NCBI GenBank assembly: GCA_023412805.1
Contig: JAEZRM010000008.1
Span: 19,666-83,665 of the forward strand
Reading direction: 5' to 3'
From: Pseudomonadota bacterium
GTDB taxonomy: Bacteria; Pseudomonadota; Alphaproteobacteria; Rhizobiales; Hyphomicrobiaceae
Length of the DNA: 64,000 nt
The notes beneath the pieces were generated by a model. That model had not been told where the DNA came from and did not search any database. It saw nothing but the letters and a program-made list of their open reading frames with translations. The position numbers and the translations under genes were made by a program. This document shows positions 44,145 through 52,550 of this stretch, piece by piece (position 1 is the first letter of the stretch; every line of letters begins with the position of its first letter).

Positions 44145-45280
44145 CCCAGCCTACGCCGGAACTCCTCGTAGCCGAAAGACTTGATCACGCGGTAGGTGCC
44201 ATCCTCATCCAGCATGGCGAGGTCCGGGAGCGGCGTGCCGTTGAAGGTCGTGTTCTTCACGAACGAGTATTGCATCATGTCCGTGAAAACGAGCCGGTCG
44301 CCGGGTTGCAGCGGCTTGTCGAAGGAATAGTCACCGATCACATCGCCGGTCATGCAGGTCTTGCCGCCGAGGATGTAGTCGTGCGCCAGTTCGCCCGGCT
44401 CGCCCGAGCCGATGATGTTCGGGCGATACGGCACCTCCAGCACGTCCGGCATATGCGTCGATGCGGATGTATCGAGAATGGCGATATCCTTCTCGTTGTG
44501 GTGGATGTCGAGCACGGTCGCGACCAGCCAGCCCGTATCGACGACGAGGCCCGCGCCCGGCTCCAAGATCACCTCGACACCGAACTCGGCACGGAAGACC
44601 TTAAGCGCCGCGATCAGGCGATCGACGTCATAGCCGGGCTTGTTGATGAAATGCCCACCACCGAAGTTCACCGCCTTCACCTTGCGCACATAGTCGCCGA
44701 GCGTGCGGCCGACGTGCTCGATGAGCCCGGCAGAACCATCGTCGAGCGACTCGCAGAGTGCGTGCGTGTGCAGGATGTCGATCGCGTCCCACGGCAGCTT
44801 GTCGATCTCGGCGACCGTCGTGCCGAAGCGTGAGCCGGGCGCGCACGGGTCATAGAGCGCGCCGCCGAGCGTCGCATTCGAGTAGCCGGGATTGATGCGG
44901 ATGCCGACCTTGCGGCCAGCCGCCTGAACGGTCGCGAGATGACGCGCGATCTGGCCGGGCGAATTGAAATAGATATGGTCGGCGATCCCGACGAGGCGTT
45001 CGACCTCACCCGGGCCATAGGCCGGCGCATAGACATGCACTTCCTTGCCGAATTCCTCGCGGCCGAGACGCGCCTCCTGCTCGCCGCTCGCGGTGGTGCC
45101 GTCAAGCGTGTCGCGCATGAGCGGGAAGGCTGCGGGCATGGCCCAGGCCTTGGTGGCGAGCAGGATCTTCACGCCCGCCTCGCGCTTGATGCGGGCCGCC
45201 GTCGCGAGGTTCTGCTTGAGCTTGGCCACGTCGAGGACGTAGGCAGGCGTGCGAAGCTCGGCAGGAAGGCGGGGCGCCAT
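44141..45280 (-). CDS. nspC: carboxynorspermidine decarboxylase
   Basis: A 379-residue PLP-dependent, alanine-racemase-fold decarboxylase that turns carboxynorspermidine or carboxyspermidine into the triamine. The PLP lysine is Lys44 in LLATKAW, and HTHALCESLDD, AVNFGGGHFINKPGYD, EPGAGLVVDTGWL and GGKTCMTGDVIGDY are diagnostic. The usual partner, carboxynorspermidine dehydrogenase, is not in the window. I start at the ATG at 45278-45280 with AAGGAA upstream; a second in-frame ATG 12 codons earlier is possible. Its stop codon lies inside a palindromic repeat. Confidence 0.93.
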   Translation of the reverse strand: MAPRLPAELRTPAYVLDVAKLKQNLATAARIKREAGVKILLATKAWAMPAAFPLMRDTLDGTTASGEQEARLGREEFGKEVHVYAPAYGPGEVERLVGIADHIYFNSPGQIARHLATVQAAGRKVGIRINPGYSNATLGGALYDPCAPGSRFGTTVAEIDKLPWDAIDILHTHALCESLDDGSAGLIEHVGRTLGDYVRKVKAVNFGGGHFINKPGYDVDRLIAALKVFRAEFGVEVILEPGAGLVVDTGWLVATVLDIHHNEKDIAILDTSASTHMPDVLEVPYRPNIIGSGEPGELAHDYILGGKTCMTGDVIGDYSFDKPLQPGDRLVFTDMMQYSFVKNTTFNGTPLPDLAMLDEDGTYRVIKSFGYEEFRRRLG

Positions 45281-45415
45281 GGCAGTGGTTCCTTGGGAGG
45301 AGGTCGGGCGGTTCATTCGCCAGAGGCTATAGAGCATCCGCGCACGGCGTGCGACAGTGCGCTTCGGCACGGCAGAACGGCATGATGTGGGGATCGCAAG
45401 CGCGCGCTGCAACCC

Positions 45416-45487
45416 CGCGTGATGATCGAGAAATTCGCCAGACCAATCGGCACCGCACCGAGCGGATTTCTCGATCTGCATCACGCG
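45416..45487. repeat. palindromic repeat upstream of radA (first)
   Basis: Inverted repeat with outer arms CGCGTGATG...CATCACGCG and inner arms GATCGAGAAAT...ATTTCTCGATC, offset by two bases on one side. It lies between the divergent genes nspC and radA. Confidence 0.65.
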
Positions 45488-45515
45488 AGTAAATACCTGA
45501 TTCCAGTGCCCTTTT

Positions 45516-45568
45516 GATGCCGAAATTCGCTCGGACACCGGCTGCGAAATTTGGCGAGCTTCGGCATC
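45516..45568. repeat. palindromic repeat upstream of radA (second)
   Basis: Inverted repeat with arms GATGCCGAA and TTCGGCATC around an imperfect interior (ATTCGCTCGG against GCGAAATTTGGCGAGC). It is 28 bases after the previous palindrome and 58 before the radA start; the radA promoter must lie in or beside these repeats. Confidence 0.6.
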
Positions 45569-45625
45569 GGGACACCGGTGCAGAATCAAGCTATCTCGCA
45601 CCGTCGACGGGGACACGGAAAGCCG

Positions 45626-47053
45626 ATGGCCAAGGCAACAAGATCGAGCTTCGTCTGTCAGTCGTGCGGGGCCACTTCCTCCCGCTGGGCCGGCAAATGC
45701 GGCGCCTGCGGCGAATGGAACACCATCGTCGAAGAAGCGGGTGTGGCGGCTGTTGCGGCGACGCCAGGCAGCGGGCTCACCCGCTCGGCCAAGGGCAAGC
45801 CCGCACCGCTCGAAACGCTGGCCGGCAGCACAGCCGAGGCACCGCGCATTCCAACCGGATTGCCCGAGCTCGACCGCGTGACGGGCGGCGGCATCGTGCC
45901 CGGCTCGGCGATCCTCATCGGCGGTGAACCCGGCATCGGCAAATCCACGCTGTTGCTGCAGCTTGCTGCACAGTTCGCCAATGCCGGTCGGCGCGCCATC
46001 TACTTCTCGGGTGAGGAAGCAGCGGCGCAGGTGCGTTTGCGCGCGGAACGGCTCGGGCTCGCCGCCGCCCCCGTCGCCCTCGGCGCGGAGACGAACCTTG
46101 CGAACATTCTCGCGACACTGGAAGCCGACCGGCGCCCCGATCTCGTCATCATTGATTCCATCCAGACGCTCTGGGCCGATGGTCTCGATGCGGCGCCGGG
46201 CACGGTCTCGCAGGTGCGCGCGGCCTCGCAGTCGCTCATCCGTTTCGCCAAGCAATCGGGCGCTGCCATGCTGCTCGTCGGCCACGTCACGAAGGATGGC
46301 CAGATCGCCGGGCCGAAGGTCATCGAGCATATGGTCGATACCGTGCTCTATTTCGAAGGCGACCGCGGTCATCCGTACCGCATTCTGCGCTCGGTGAAGA
46401 ACCGCTTCGGCCCCGCCGATGAAATCGGTGTGTTCGAGATGGTGGAGAGCGGTTTACGCGAGGTCGCAAACCCCTCGGAGCTCTTTCTCGGCGATCGCGA
46501 CAACAAGGCACCGGGCACCGCCGTCTTCGCCGGCATCGAAGGCAGCCGTCCGCTGCTCGTCGAATTCCAGGCGCTCGTTGCGCCTTCTTCGCTCGGCACG
46601 CCGCGCCGCGCGACCGTCGGCTGGGACTCGAACCGCCTGTCCATGCTGCTCGCGGTGCTCGATGCGCGCTGCGGCGTGAGCTTCTCGCAGGCCGATGTCT
46701 ATCTGAATGTCGCTGGCGGCCTGCGCATTTCCGAACCAGCCGCCGACCTCGCCGCCGCCGCCGCGCTCGTCTCGTCACTGCTCGCGACACCGCTTCCGGC
46801 GGAGGATGTTTACTTCGGCGAGATCAGCCTGTCGGGCGCAGTTCGTCCCGTTTCGCACATGACCACGCGGCTGCGCGAAGCCCAGAAACTCGGATTCAAA
46901 CGTGCGGTCATTCCTGCGGGCGGCGATCTAGACAAGGGCGCCGACAAGACGAAAACGCAACGCCTCACACACCTGCGCGAGATCATCGATCTTATCGGAG
47001 CGGGGAAAAAGAGTGCCACTGTCCCCTCTCCCCGCGCGCGGGGAGAGGGCTAG
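45626..47053 (+). CDS. radA: DNA repair protein RadA
   Basis: A 475-residue RadA/Sms, a RecA-like branch-migration helicase for recombination repair. A zinc finger is at the N terminus (C11-x2-C14 and C25-x2-C28), Walker A is GGEPGIGKSTLLLQ, the RadA-specific motif is VKNRFGPADEIGVFEM, and a Lon-like domain with SFSQADVYLNVAGGLRISEPAADLA closes the protein. The start at 45626 gives MAKATRSSFVCQSC. The last dozen residues (TVPSPRARGEG) are coded by the composite repeat copy C and replace whatever the native C terminus was. Confidence 0.95.
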   Translation: MAKATRSSFVCQSCGATSSRWAGKCGACGEWNTIVEEAGVAAVAATPGSGLTRSAKGKPAPLETLAGSTAEAPRIPTGLPELDRVTGGGIVPGSAILIGGEPGIGKSTLLLQLAAQFANAGRRAIYFSGEEAAAQVRLRAERLGLAAAPVALGAETNLANILATLEADRRPDLVIIDSIQTLWADGLDAAPGTVSQVRAASQSLIRFAKQSGAAMLLVGHVTKDGQIAGPKVIEHMVDTVLYFEGDRGHPYRILRSVKNRFGPADEIGVFEMVESGLREVANPSELFLGDRDNKAPGTAVFAGIEGSRPLLVEFQALVAPSSLGTPRRATVGWDSNRLSMLLAVLDARCGVSFSQADVYLNVAGGLRISEPAADLAAAAALVSSLLATPLPAEDVYFGEISLSGAVRPVSHMTTRLREAQKLGFKRAVIPAGGDLDKGADKTKTQRLTHLREIIDLIGAGKKSATVPSPRARGEG

Positions 47054-47144
47054 GGTGAGGGGAGGCGCCAAGCGCCGACGTTGCGTGTGCCGCCACCCCT
47101 CATCCCGGCCTTTTCCCCGTAAACACGGGGAGAAGGAGAAGGGG
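47021..47144. repeat. dispersed composite palindrome, copy C (overlaps radA 3' end)
   Basis: About 124 bp with the three-part plan of copies A and B: CCTCTCCCCG...CGGGGAGAGG, then GGTGAGGGGAGGC...GCCACCCCTCATCC, then TTTTCCCCG...CGGGGAGAAGG. It lies exactly between the convergent genes radA and the GMC/hydrolase fusion: its first 33 bases are read as the end of radA, and its end is two bases from the other stop codon. Confidence 0.88.
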
Positions 47145-47145
47145 T

Positions 47146-50100
47146 TCAAGCCTCCGCCGTCTTCTCCAGATGCGCGAGAATGTGCGGATAGACATCGCTC
47201 GCAGCATTCTTACCGAAAATGCAGTCGATGTGACCGTACTCCGGAATGACGTGGCGCGTGTAAAGCTCCGGCCCGTTCTTCGCCGAAAGCCGCGCGACCG
47301 TGCGCTCCGTGCTCTCGGGCAGGAAGCAGCGATTGAGTTCGCCATGAATGAACGCGATCGGGATGGCCATGCGCCCCACATGCGGCAGATAAACATCCGC
47401 GCCTGAGGCATCGAGAATGGTCTGGTTGCGCGCGATCAGCGCGAGCTGCTTGAAGGCATCGATGTTCGCCTCACCGAACATCTCCGGCAGTGCCATCTCG
47501 AATGTCAGGTTGTTGAGCTGTGCGGTCTCGTAGAGCTGGCCGTACAGCGCCGTGATGCGGTTCGACGTGGCACTGCGCGACCGCTCTTCCCGACGGAATG
47601 GCACGAACACGCGGATCAATCCGTCGGCGACGCGCTCGGCAACGCCGTCCTCGGTGACGGCGCGCGCATTGACATGATCGATGCCCATGGCTGTGAACAG
47701 CGATGGCGCCCGAAGCTGCGCCAGCATCCGCTGCGGGAAGTACGGCACGATCACATCCGTCGAGATCTGCGAGATGACGGCGGACCGCACGCCCGTCAGA
47801 TGCCCGCCGAGCATGGCCATGGTGAAGGTGGTCGCACCGAAGCAGTGCGCCATGACCTGCACGCTCTTGGCGCCTGTCGCCTTCAGGATCAGATCGACGG
47901 CGGGTTGATAATCCTCGCGCGCGCAGTCATCAGCGGTCCAGAGGTCGCGCGCATAGGGAAGATCGATCGACGCGCGATAGTCGAGCAGCCAGCAGTCATA
48001 GCCCGCGCCAACGAGATATTCGACGAGGTTCGTGTCGATCGTATCGATCGTGAATATGAGGCTCGACACACCGAGCCCATGCGTAAAGAGCACCGGGCCC
48101 TTCTTGCCACCCGCATAGCGGATCAGCCGCAGGCGCTTCCCGTCACCGGTCGTGAAACTATGAATCTCCGGCTCCGGCACGCGCAAGTCGCGTTTCTTGC
48201 GTGCACGCGCACCGTCGAAGCGTTTGAGCGGCGCGAAGATCCCGCCATAGACGTCGAAAAGCTGGCTCGCGAAGAGCGCGCCGAACTTTGCGACGGCTCT
48301 AGCGCGGTCCGCAGCGCCACTGCCGCCGATGCCCTGCATAGTGCGTACTTGCTTCGTGAAATCGCGAAACGCGATCTTCAGGACGCCGAGGCGCTGGCGA
48401 CTACCTCGGCCGCCGCCCTCCTCGTCGGTGAGACGGACGAACAGCGTCGTCGTATCGCGCACCAGATCACCGGGCAGGCGGTCGTTATGGACGACCTTGT
48501 ATCCGAAGAAGCGGAAATGGCGGCCGTCGCGCGCGGTGAGCCGCATACCGTATTCGAAACGCCGCGTCTCGACGTTGTTCTCGTCGCGGCGCATGAGGCT
48601 GAAGGTGCCCTCGGAAATATCGAGCGGCTCCGGCGAGAGATGCTTAGCATCAACCGTCCCGGTCAGCGTGCCCGCATACTGGGGATCGCGCAGGAACCGA
48701 TCGATGTCATCGATGCGCACAGTCACCGTGAAAGCGAAGGTCTGGCCGATGGACTCGCCCGTCTTCGCCGCAGCCTCGTAGTTGCCATCGGTGCTGTCGG
48801 CGATGAAGCCATGCATGCGTTCGGTGAAGGTGACGCCGACGGGGCGGCGCTCGTCCGGTGCCGGCATGAGCGAGATCACCGAGGCGTTCGGTATCGGCGC
48901 ATCCGTGAGCGCGCGGCCGAGATCCCGCGCGAGATGGATCATGGCGCGCTCGGAGAGCGCCGTGATAGTCAGCAAGGGGTTCACGCCGAGCGGACGCGGG
49001 ATGATCGAACCATCACAGACGTAGAGGCCCTTGTGCACGGCTTGCGGATCGGCTGAAGCGGCATCGAACACGCGCGCGGTATCGTCGACGACACCGACCG
49101 TGCGGTCGAAGCCGATGCCGCAGCCGCCGAGCGGATGCACGGTGATGAGGTTCTTGCCGAGGAACGTATCCTGGATGGGATTGCGGACGTAGGTCGCGCC
49201 GTTGGCGCTGGCGGCTTTGATGAGATTGCTTTCGATCTCGCTGAAGATGCGCTGTCCCGCAACGCCCGGCCAATCCACTTCGATATCGTCGCCGCGCATG
49301 ACAATGCGGCCCTTGCCGTCATCGTGCGCCATGACGAGGAAAGTCTGAGTGTTGTGCATTGCCCCGCGCCAGGCACCGAGCAGGATGCTGTCGAGGCGGC
49401 GTGTCTGCTCCTGCACCGTGTCGATGAGACCGGAATCGGTGTCCTTGCCGAAGAGGCGCGAGGCGACCGAGAATGTCGCCGGCAGAATCTCGGCGAGCCC
49501 CGAGGGCAGCACGCCCTCCTCGATGATCATGCCATCTTCGAGCCGCCGCGAGGCGCGGAGATCGATGGCGCCGGTGATACACGGCCCCGGGGGTGCTGCA
49601 CCCGAGCGCGGCGGATGACCGATGCCAACGGCGTTCGCGGGCTCGTCGCCGTTGTAGGCGAACGCGAGCACGTCACCGTTGCCGGTGAAGCCTTCACCGA
49701 GACGGTTCGATACGGCGAGGCCTTCCTGGCGCGAGCGCAGAAGGATTTCCGTCGAGCCGAGCGCGCCGGCGCCGAGCACGACGATGCTCGCGAAAACGGA
49801 GCGCTCAGGCTGGCCGAACTTGTCGCGACGGTTGCGCGTCGGCGTGAAGAATACGCGCCAGCCTTCGCCTTCCTTGCGCACAAAGCTCACCGTCGCTTCG
49901 GTGAAGATCTCGGCACCATGACGCACGGCGTCCGGCAGATAAGTCATCTGCACGGTATTCTTGGCGCCGACATTACAGCCCGAGCAACAGTCGCCGCATA
50001 GCGTACAGCCCGGCTGTTCGACGCCCGCGGCATTCACGCTCGGCGCGAACGTGACGTTGATCGGCACGGTCGACATCTCCGTGCCGAGCTTCTCGGCCGC

Positions 50101-50580
50101 CGCCTGCAGGCGGACGCGCTTGTCCAGGCGCACGGTGTTCGGATAGCGCGCCGGCCGCAGCATCCGCGTCGCGCGCTGGAAGCCTTCCTCCAGTGTGCCC
50201 TCAGCGAGAATCGACGGCGGCCAGATCGGATCTTCCCACACGCGCGGATCGGGCGGCAGCGACACGTTCGCATTGATGAGCGATGTCCCGCCGAGCCCGC
50301 AGCCCGTGAGCACGTGCATGTCGCGGCCGAGATGCAGATCGTAGAGGCCGAGCCGACGCCCGATACGCCTGTCGCCGCGCGTGTACTGCAGCTCGGCGGT
50401 CGCTTCCTCCATGGTGTCCGGGAATGTGCCGAGCGCGAACTCGCGACCGCGTTCGAGCACGGCAACCTTGAGGCCGATGCGGGCGAGGCGCGATGCCGCG
50501 ACGCCGGCGCCATAGCCCGAGCCGACGACCACGGCATCGTATTCCGGCTTCAGCTCATCGAGGCTGGACGAAAGACGCAT
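47146..50580 (-). CDS. GMC oxidoreductase / alpha-beta hydrolase fusion protein
   Basis: A 1144-residue, three-part protein. Residues 1-560 are an FAD-dependent GMC (cholesterol-oxidase-like) oxidoreductase: GSGYGAGVAASRL near 20, GCGLGGTSLIN near 93, HPLGGCGIG (His482) and GVNPLLTITALSE (Asn534). It holds a CxxCxxCxxxC cluster at Cys192, 195, 198 and 202. Residues ~580-720 form a beta-rich linker domain. Residues ~800-1144 are an alpha/beta hydrolase with oxyanion HG at 834-835 and a nucleophile elbow AHCFG, so Cys913 stands where Ser is usual; His1117 and possibly Glu1081 complete a triad. Together these suggest oxidation of a sterol or other alcohol followed by hydrolysis. It starts eight bases after another GMC gene, with a GAGGA site overlapping that stop. 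Substrate unknown. Confidence 0.87.
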   Translation of the reverse strand: MRLSSSLDELKPEYDAVVVGSGYGAGVAASRLARIGLKVAVLERGREFALGTFPDTMEEATAELQYTRGDRRIGRRLGLYDLHLGRDMHVLTGCGLGGTSLINANVSLPPDPRVWEDPIWPPSILAEGTLEEGFQRATRMLRPARYPNTVRLDKRVRLQAAAEKLGTEMSTVPINVTFAPSVNAAGVEQPGCTLCGDCCSGCNVGAKNTVQMTYLPDAVRHGAEIFTEATVSFVRKEGEGWRVFFTPTRNRRDKFGQPERSVFASIVVLGAGALGSTEILLRSRQEGLAVSNRLGEGFTGNGDVLAFAYNGDEPANAVGIGHPPRSGAAPPGPCITGAIDLRASRRLEDGMIIEEGVLPSGLAEILPATFSVASRLFGKDTDSGLIDTVQEQTRRLDSILLGAWRGAMHNTQTFLVMAHDDGKGRIVMRGDDIEVDWPGVAGQRIFSEIESNLIKAASANGATYVRNPIQDTFLGKNLITVHPLGGCGIGFDRTVGVVDDTARVFDAASADPQAVHKGLYVCDGSIIPRPLGVNPLLTITALSERAMIHLARDLGRALTDAPIPNASVISLMPAPDERRPVGVTFTERMHGFIADSTDGNYEAAAKTGESIGQTFAFTVTVRIDDIDRFLRDPQYAGTLTGTVDAKHLSPEPLDISEGTFSLMRRDENNVETRRFEYGMRLTARDGRHFRFFGYKVVHNDRLPGDLVRDTTTLFVRLTDEEGGGRGSRQRLGVLKIAFRDFTKQVRTMQGIGGSGAADRARAVAKFGALFASQLFDVYGGIFAPLKRFDGARARKKRDLRVPEPEIHSFTTGDGKRLRLIRYAGGKKGPVLFTHGLGVSSLIFTIDTIDTNLVEYLVGAGYDCWLLDYRASIDLPYARDLWTADDCAREDYQPAVDLILKATGAKSVQVMAHCFGATTFTMAMLGGHLTGVRSAVISQISTDVIVPYFPQRMLAQLRAPSLFTAMGIDHVNARAVTEDGVAERVADGLIRVFVPFRREERSRSATSNRITALYGQLYETAQLNNLTFEMALPEMFGEANIDAFKQLALIARNQTILDASGADVYLPHVGRMAIPIAFIHGELNRCFLPESTERTVARLSAKNGPELYTRHVIPEYGHIDCIFGKNAASDVYPHILAHLEKTAEA

Positions 50581-50588
50581 GGGGGTCC

Positions 50589-52379
50589 TCAGGCAGATGC
50601 GGCGCGGCCGAACAGGCGGCCGAAGCGGGAGGTGCCGCCGCTATCGGCAGGAGCATCGGCGCGCAACACGCGCTTCGGGGCATCCGCGCGCGGGGAGACG
50701 TCGAGCGCCAGACCGTGCTCGCGCGCAAAGAGCATCATGGCACGCTCGGCGACGGCAGTGATGGTGAAGAGTGGGTGCACACCGAGCGGTCGCGGAATGA
50801 CGGAGCCGTCGCAGATATAGAGCCCGTCGTGGACGGCATCAGGACGCTTGGCGGCATCGCCATCGAACACGCGGCCCTTGTGATCGACGACGCCCGTGGT
50901 GCGATCGCGCCCCATGGCGCAGCCACCGAGCGGATGCACGGTCATGAGATCGCCGCCGAGCAACTTGGTGCTCACGGGATTCGGCACATATGTGCCGCCA
51001 TTCGCCGCGACGCCCGTGCGCAACATCGCCGAGATGTGCGTGAAGACCGGCTCATCGCTGGCATTGGGCCAGTGCACGGCCGCCGTGTCGTTCTCGAAGA
51101 CGATGCGCCCGACCGCACCATCATGGCCGACCGCGAGGAAGGCGTGGCTGTGATGAACCGGCCCTTGATAGGCGCCGGAAAAGAAGCTCTTGGCATTGCG
51201 TCCCGCGTCCGCGATGAGACCGGCGAGGCCGCCGCTCGCTTCCTCGGGCGCCAGTGTCGCGCCGGTGGCGAGCAGCATAGGCATGAGCTGCGCCATGGCG
51301 CTCGGCACGGTCGCCTCGACGAGCGCAAGCCGGTCGAGCGGATCGCGACGACGGCGCAGATCGATGAGGCCAACGACGGCAGGCCCCGGCGGCGGCACCT
51401 TGATCTTCGAGCCGTGCGGTATGCCGACCGAGTTGACCGGCTCCTTGTAGTTGTAGCCGAAGGACATGACATCGGCGTTGGTCGAGAAGCGCCAGCCGAG
51501 GCGGTCGGAAACGCGCAGGCCGTTCTCGCGCGATCGCATCATGATCTCGGCCGTGCCGAGCGTGCCGGCCGCGAGGACGACCATGGCGGCCGTGACGGTG
51601 CCGACCGGCACGTGGCTGTCCTTATCGCCGACCTTGCGGAAAACGACGCGCCAGAGATCGGCCCCGCTCCGCTCGACGAGCCGGACATTGGCGCCCGTAA
51701 AGAGCTCGGCGCCGTGATTGACCGCGTCCGTGAGATAGGTCGAGTGCACGGTCGTCTTGGCGCCGCTGTTGCAGCCGCCCATGCAGTTGCCGCACATCGT
51801 GCATGGGGGCTGCACGACGCCGGCCGCGTTGGCCTTCTCGTGGAACGCAATGTGCAGCGGCACGCGCTCGACATGATGACCGATCGCCTCGCCGGCCCGC
51901 TCGAGCGACACGAGCTTCATCGGTGTGATCGACAGCGGCAGGGTTTCCGGTGCCAGCATCTGGCGCGCGCGGTGGTAGCCGACATTGAGGCGATGATCGA
52001 CGCGGATTTCCTCGGGCCAGGCCTCGTCCTCGAGCACCATGACGTCCGGCGTCAGACACACGGCCGCATTGATCAGCGATGTGCCGCCGAGACCGCAGCC
52101 GACGAGCGCGTGCACATCCTTGCCGACGCGCAGGTCGAAGAGCGCATCCGGCGGACCGATGTGGCGGCCCTTGCCGTTGATCTGCATGGCCGTGCTGGCA
52201 GCGAGCATCGTCTCGGCGAACTCGCCGGGCAGATACTCGCGCCCGCGCTCGAGCACGGCGACCTTGAGGCCGATCCGCGACAGGCGCGAAGCTGCCACGC
52301 CGCCGCCATAGCCCGAACCGATGACGACCACGTCATAGGTCGGCTTCGCTTGCGCGACCGGGCGCGCCAGACGCGACAT
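50589..52379 (-). CDS. GMC family oxidoreductase
   Basis: A 596-residue FAD-dependent GMC oxidoreductase, a paralogue of the first half of the fusion protein coded just downstream. The FAD motif GSGYGGGVAASRLSRIG is at residues 21-37, GCGLGGTSLIN at 94-104, a CxxCxxCxxxC cluster at Cys193, 196, 199 and 203 (CTMCGNCMGGCN), HPLGGCAMG near 470 and GVHPLFTITAVAERA near 527. His replaces the Asn seen in the fusion protein's NPL motif. The Cys pattern is that of a [4Fe-4S] ferredoxin site. It probably oxidises an alcohol; the electron acceptor could be oxygen or, if a cluster is present, a redox partner. The ATG has GGGAG nine bases upstream. Confidence 0.87.
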   Translation of the reverse strand: MSRLARPVAQAKPTYDVVVIGSGYGGGVAASRLSRIGLKVAVLERGREYLPGEFAETMLAASTAMQINGKGRHIGPPDALFDLRVGKDVHALVGCGLGGTSLINAAVCLTPDVMVLEDEAWPEEIRVDHRLNVGYHRARQMLAPETLPLSITPMKLVSLERAGEAIGHHVERVPLHIAFHEKANAAGVVQPPCTMCGNCMGGCNSGAKTTVHSTYLTDAVNHGAELFTGANVRLVERSGADLWRVVFRKVGDKDSHVPVGTVTAAMVVLAAGTLGTAEIMMRSRENGLRVSDRLGWRFSTNADVMSFGYNYKEPVNSVGIPHGSKIKVPPPGPAVVGLIDLRRRRDPLDRLALVEATVPSAMAQLMPMLLATGATLAPEEASGGLAGLIADAGRNAKSFFSGAYQGPVHHSHAFLAVGHDGAVGRIVFENDTAAVHWPNASDEPVFTHISAMLRTGVAANGGTYVPNPVSTKLLGGDLMTVHPLGGCAMGRDRTTGVVDHKGRVFDGDAAKRPDAVHDGLYICDGSVIPRPLGVHPLFTITAVAERAMMLFAREHGLALDVSPRADAPKRVLRADAPADSGGTSRFGRLFGRAASA

Positions 52380-52550
52380 CTGCTTGAACTCCCACCCGTA
52401 ATGCGGAACCCGCCAACTCCCTGGCGAAAGTATCTAACGGGCCATAATGGCATTTGCGAGGGAGGTGTGCGTCCCTTAGTGACCATTGCTCGACCGAGGC
52501 GTGGCGGAACGGCAACAACCGTTCATGTGCTGCCCCATCTGCCCTGGATG

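Noticed and set aside
45281..46372. N-terminal extension of nspC by up to 364 codons
   Set aside because: It runs antisense through radA and lacks domain likeness; NspC is complete from 45280.
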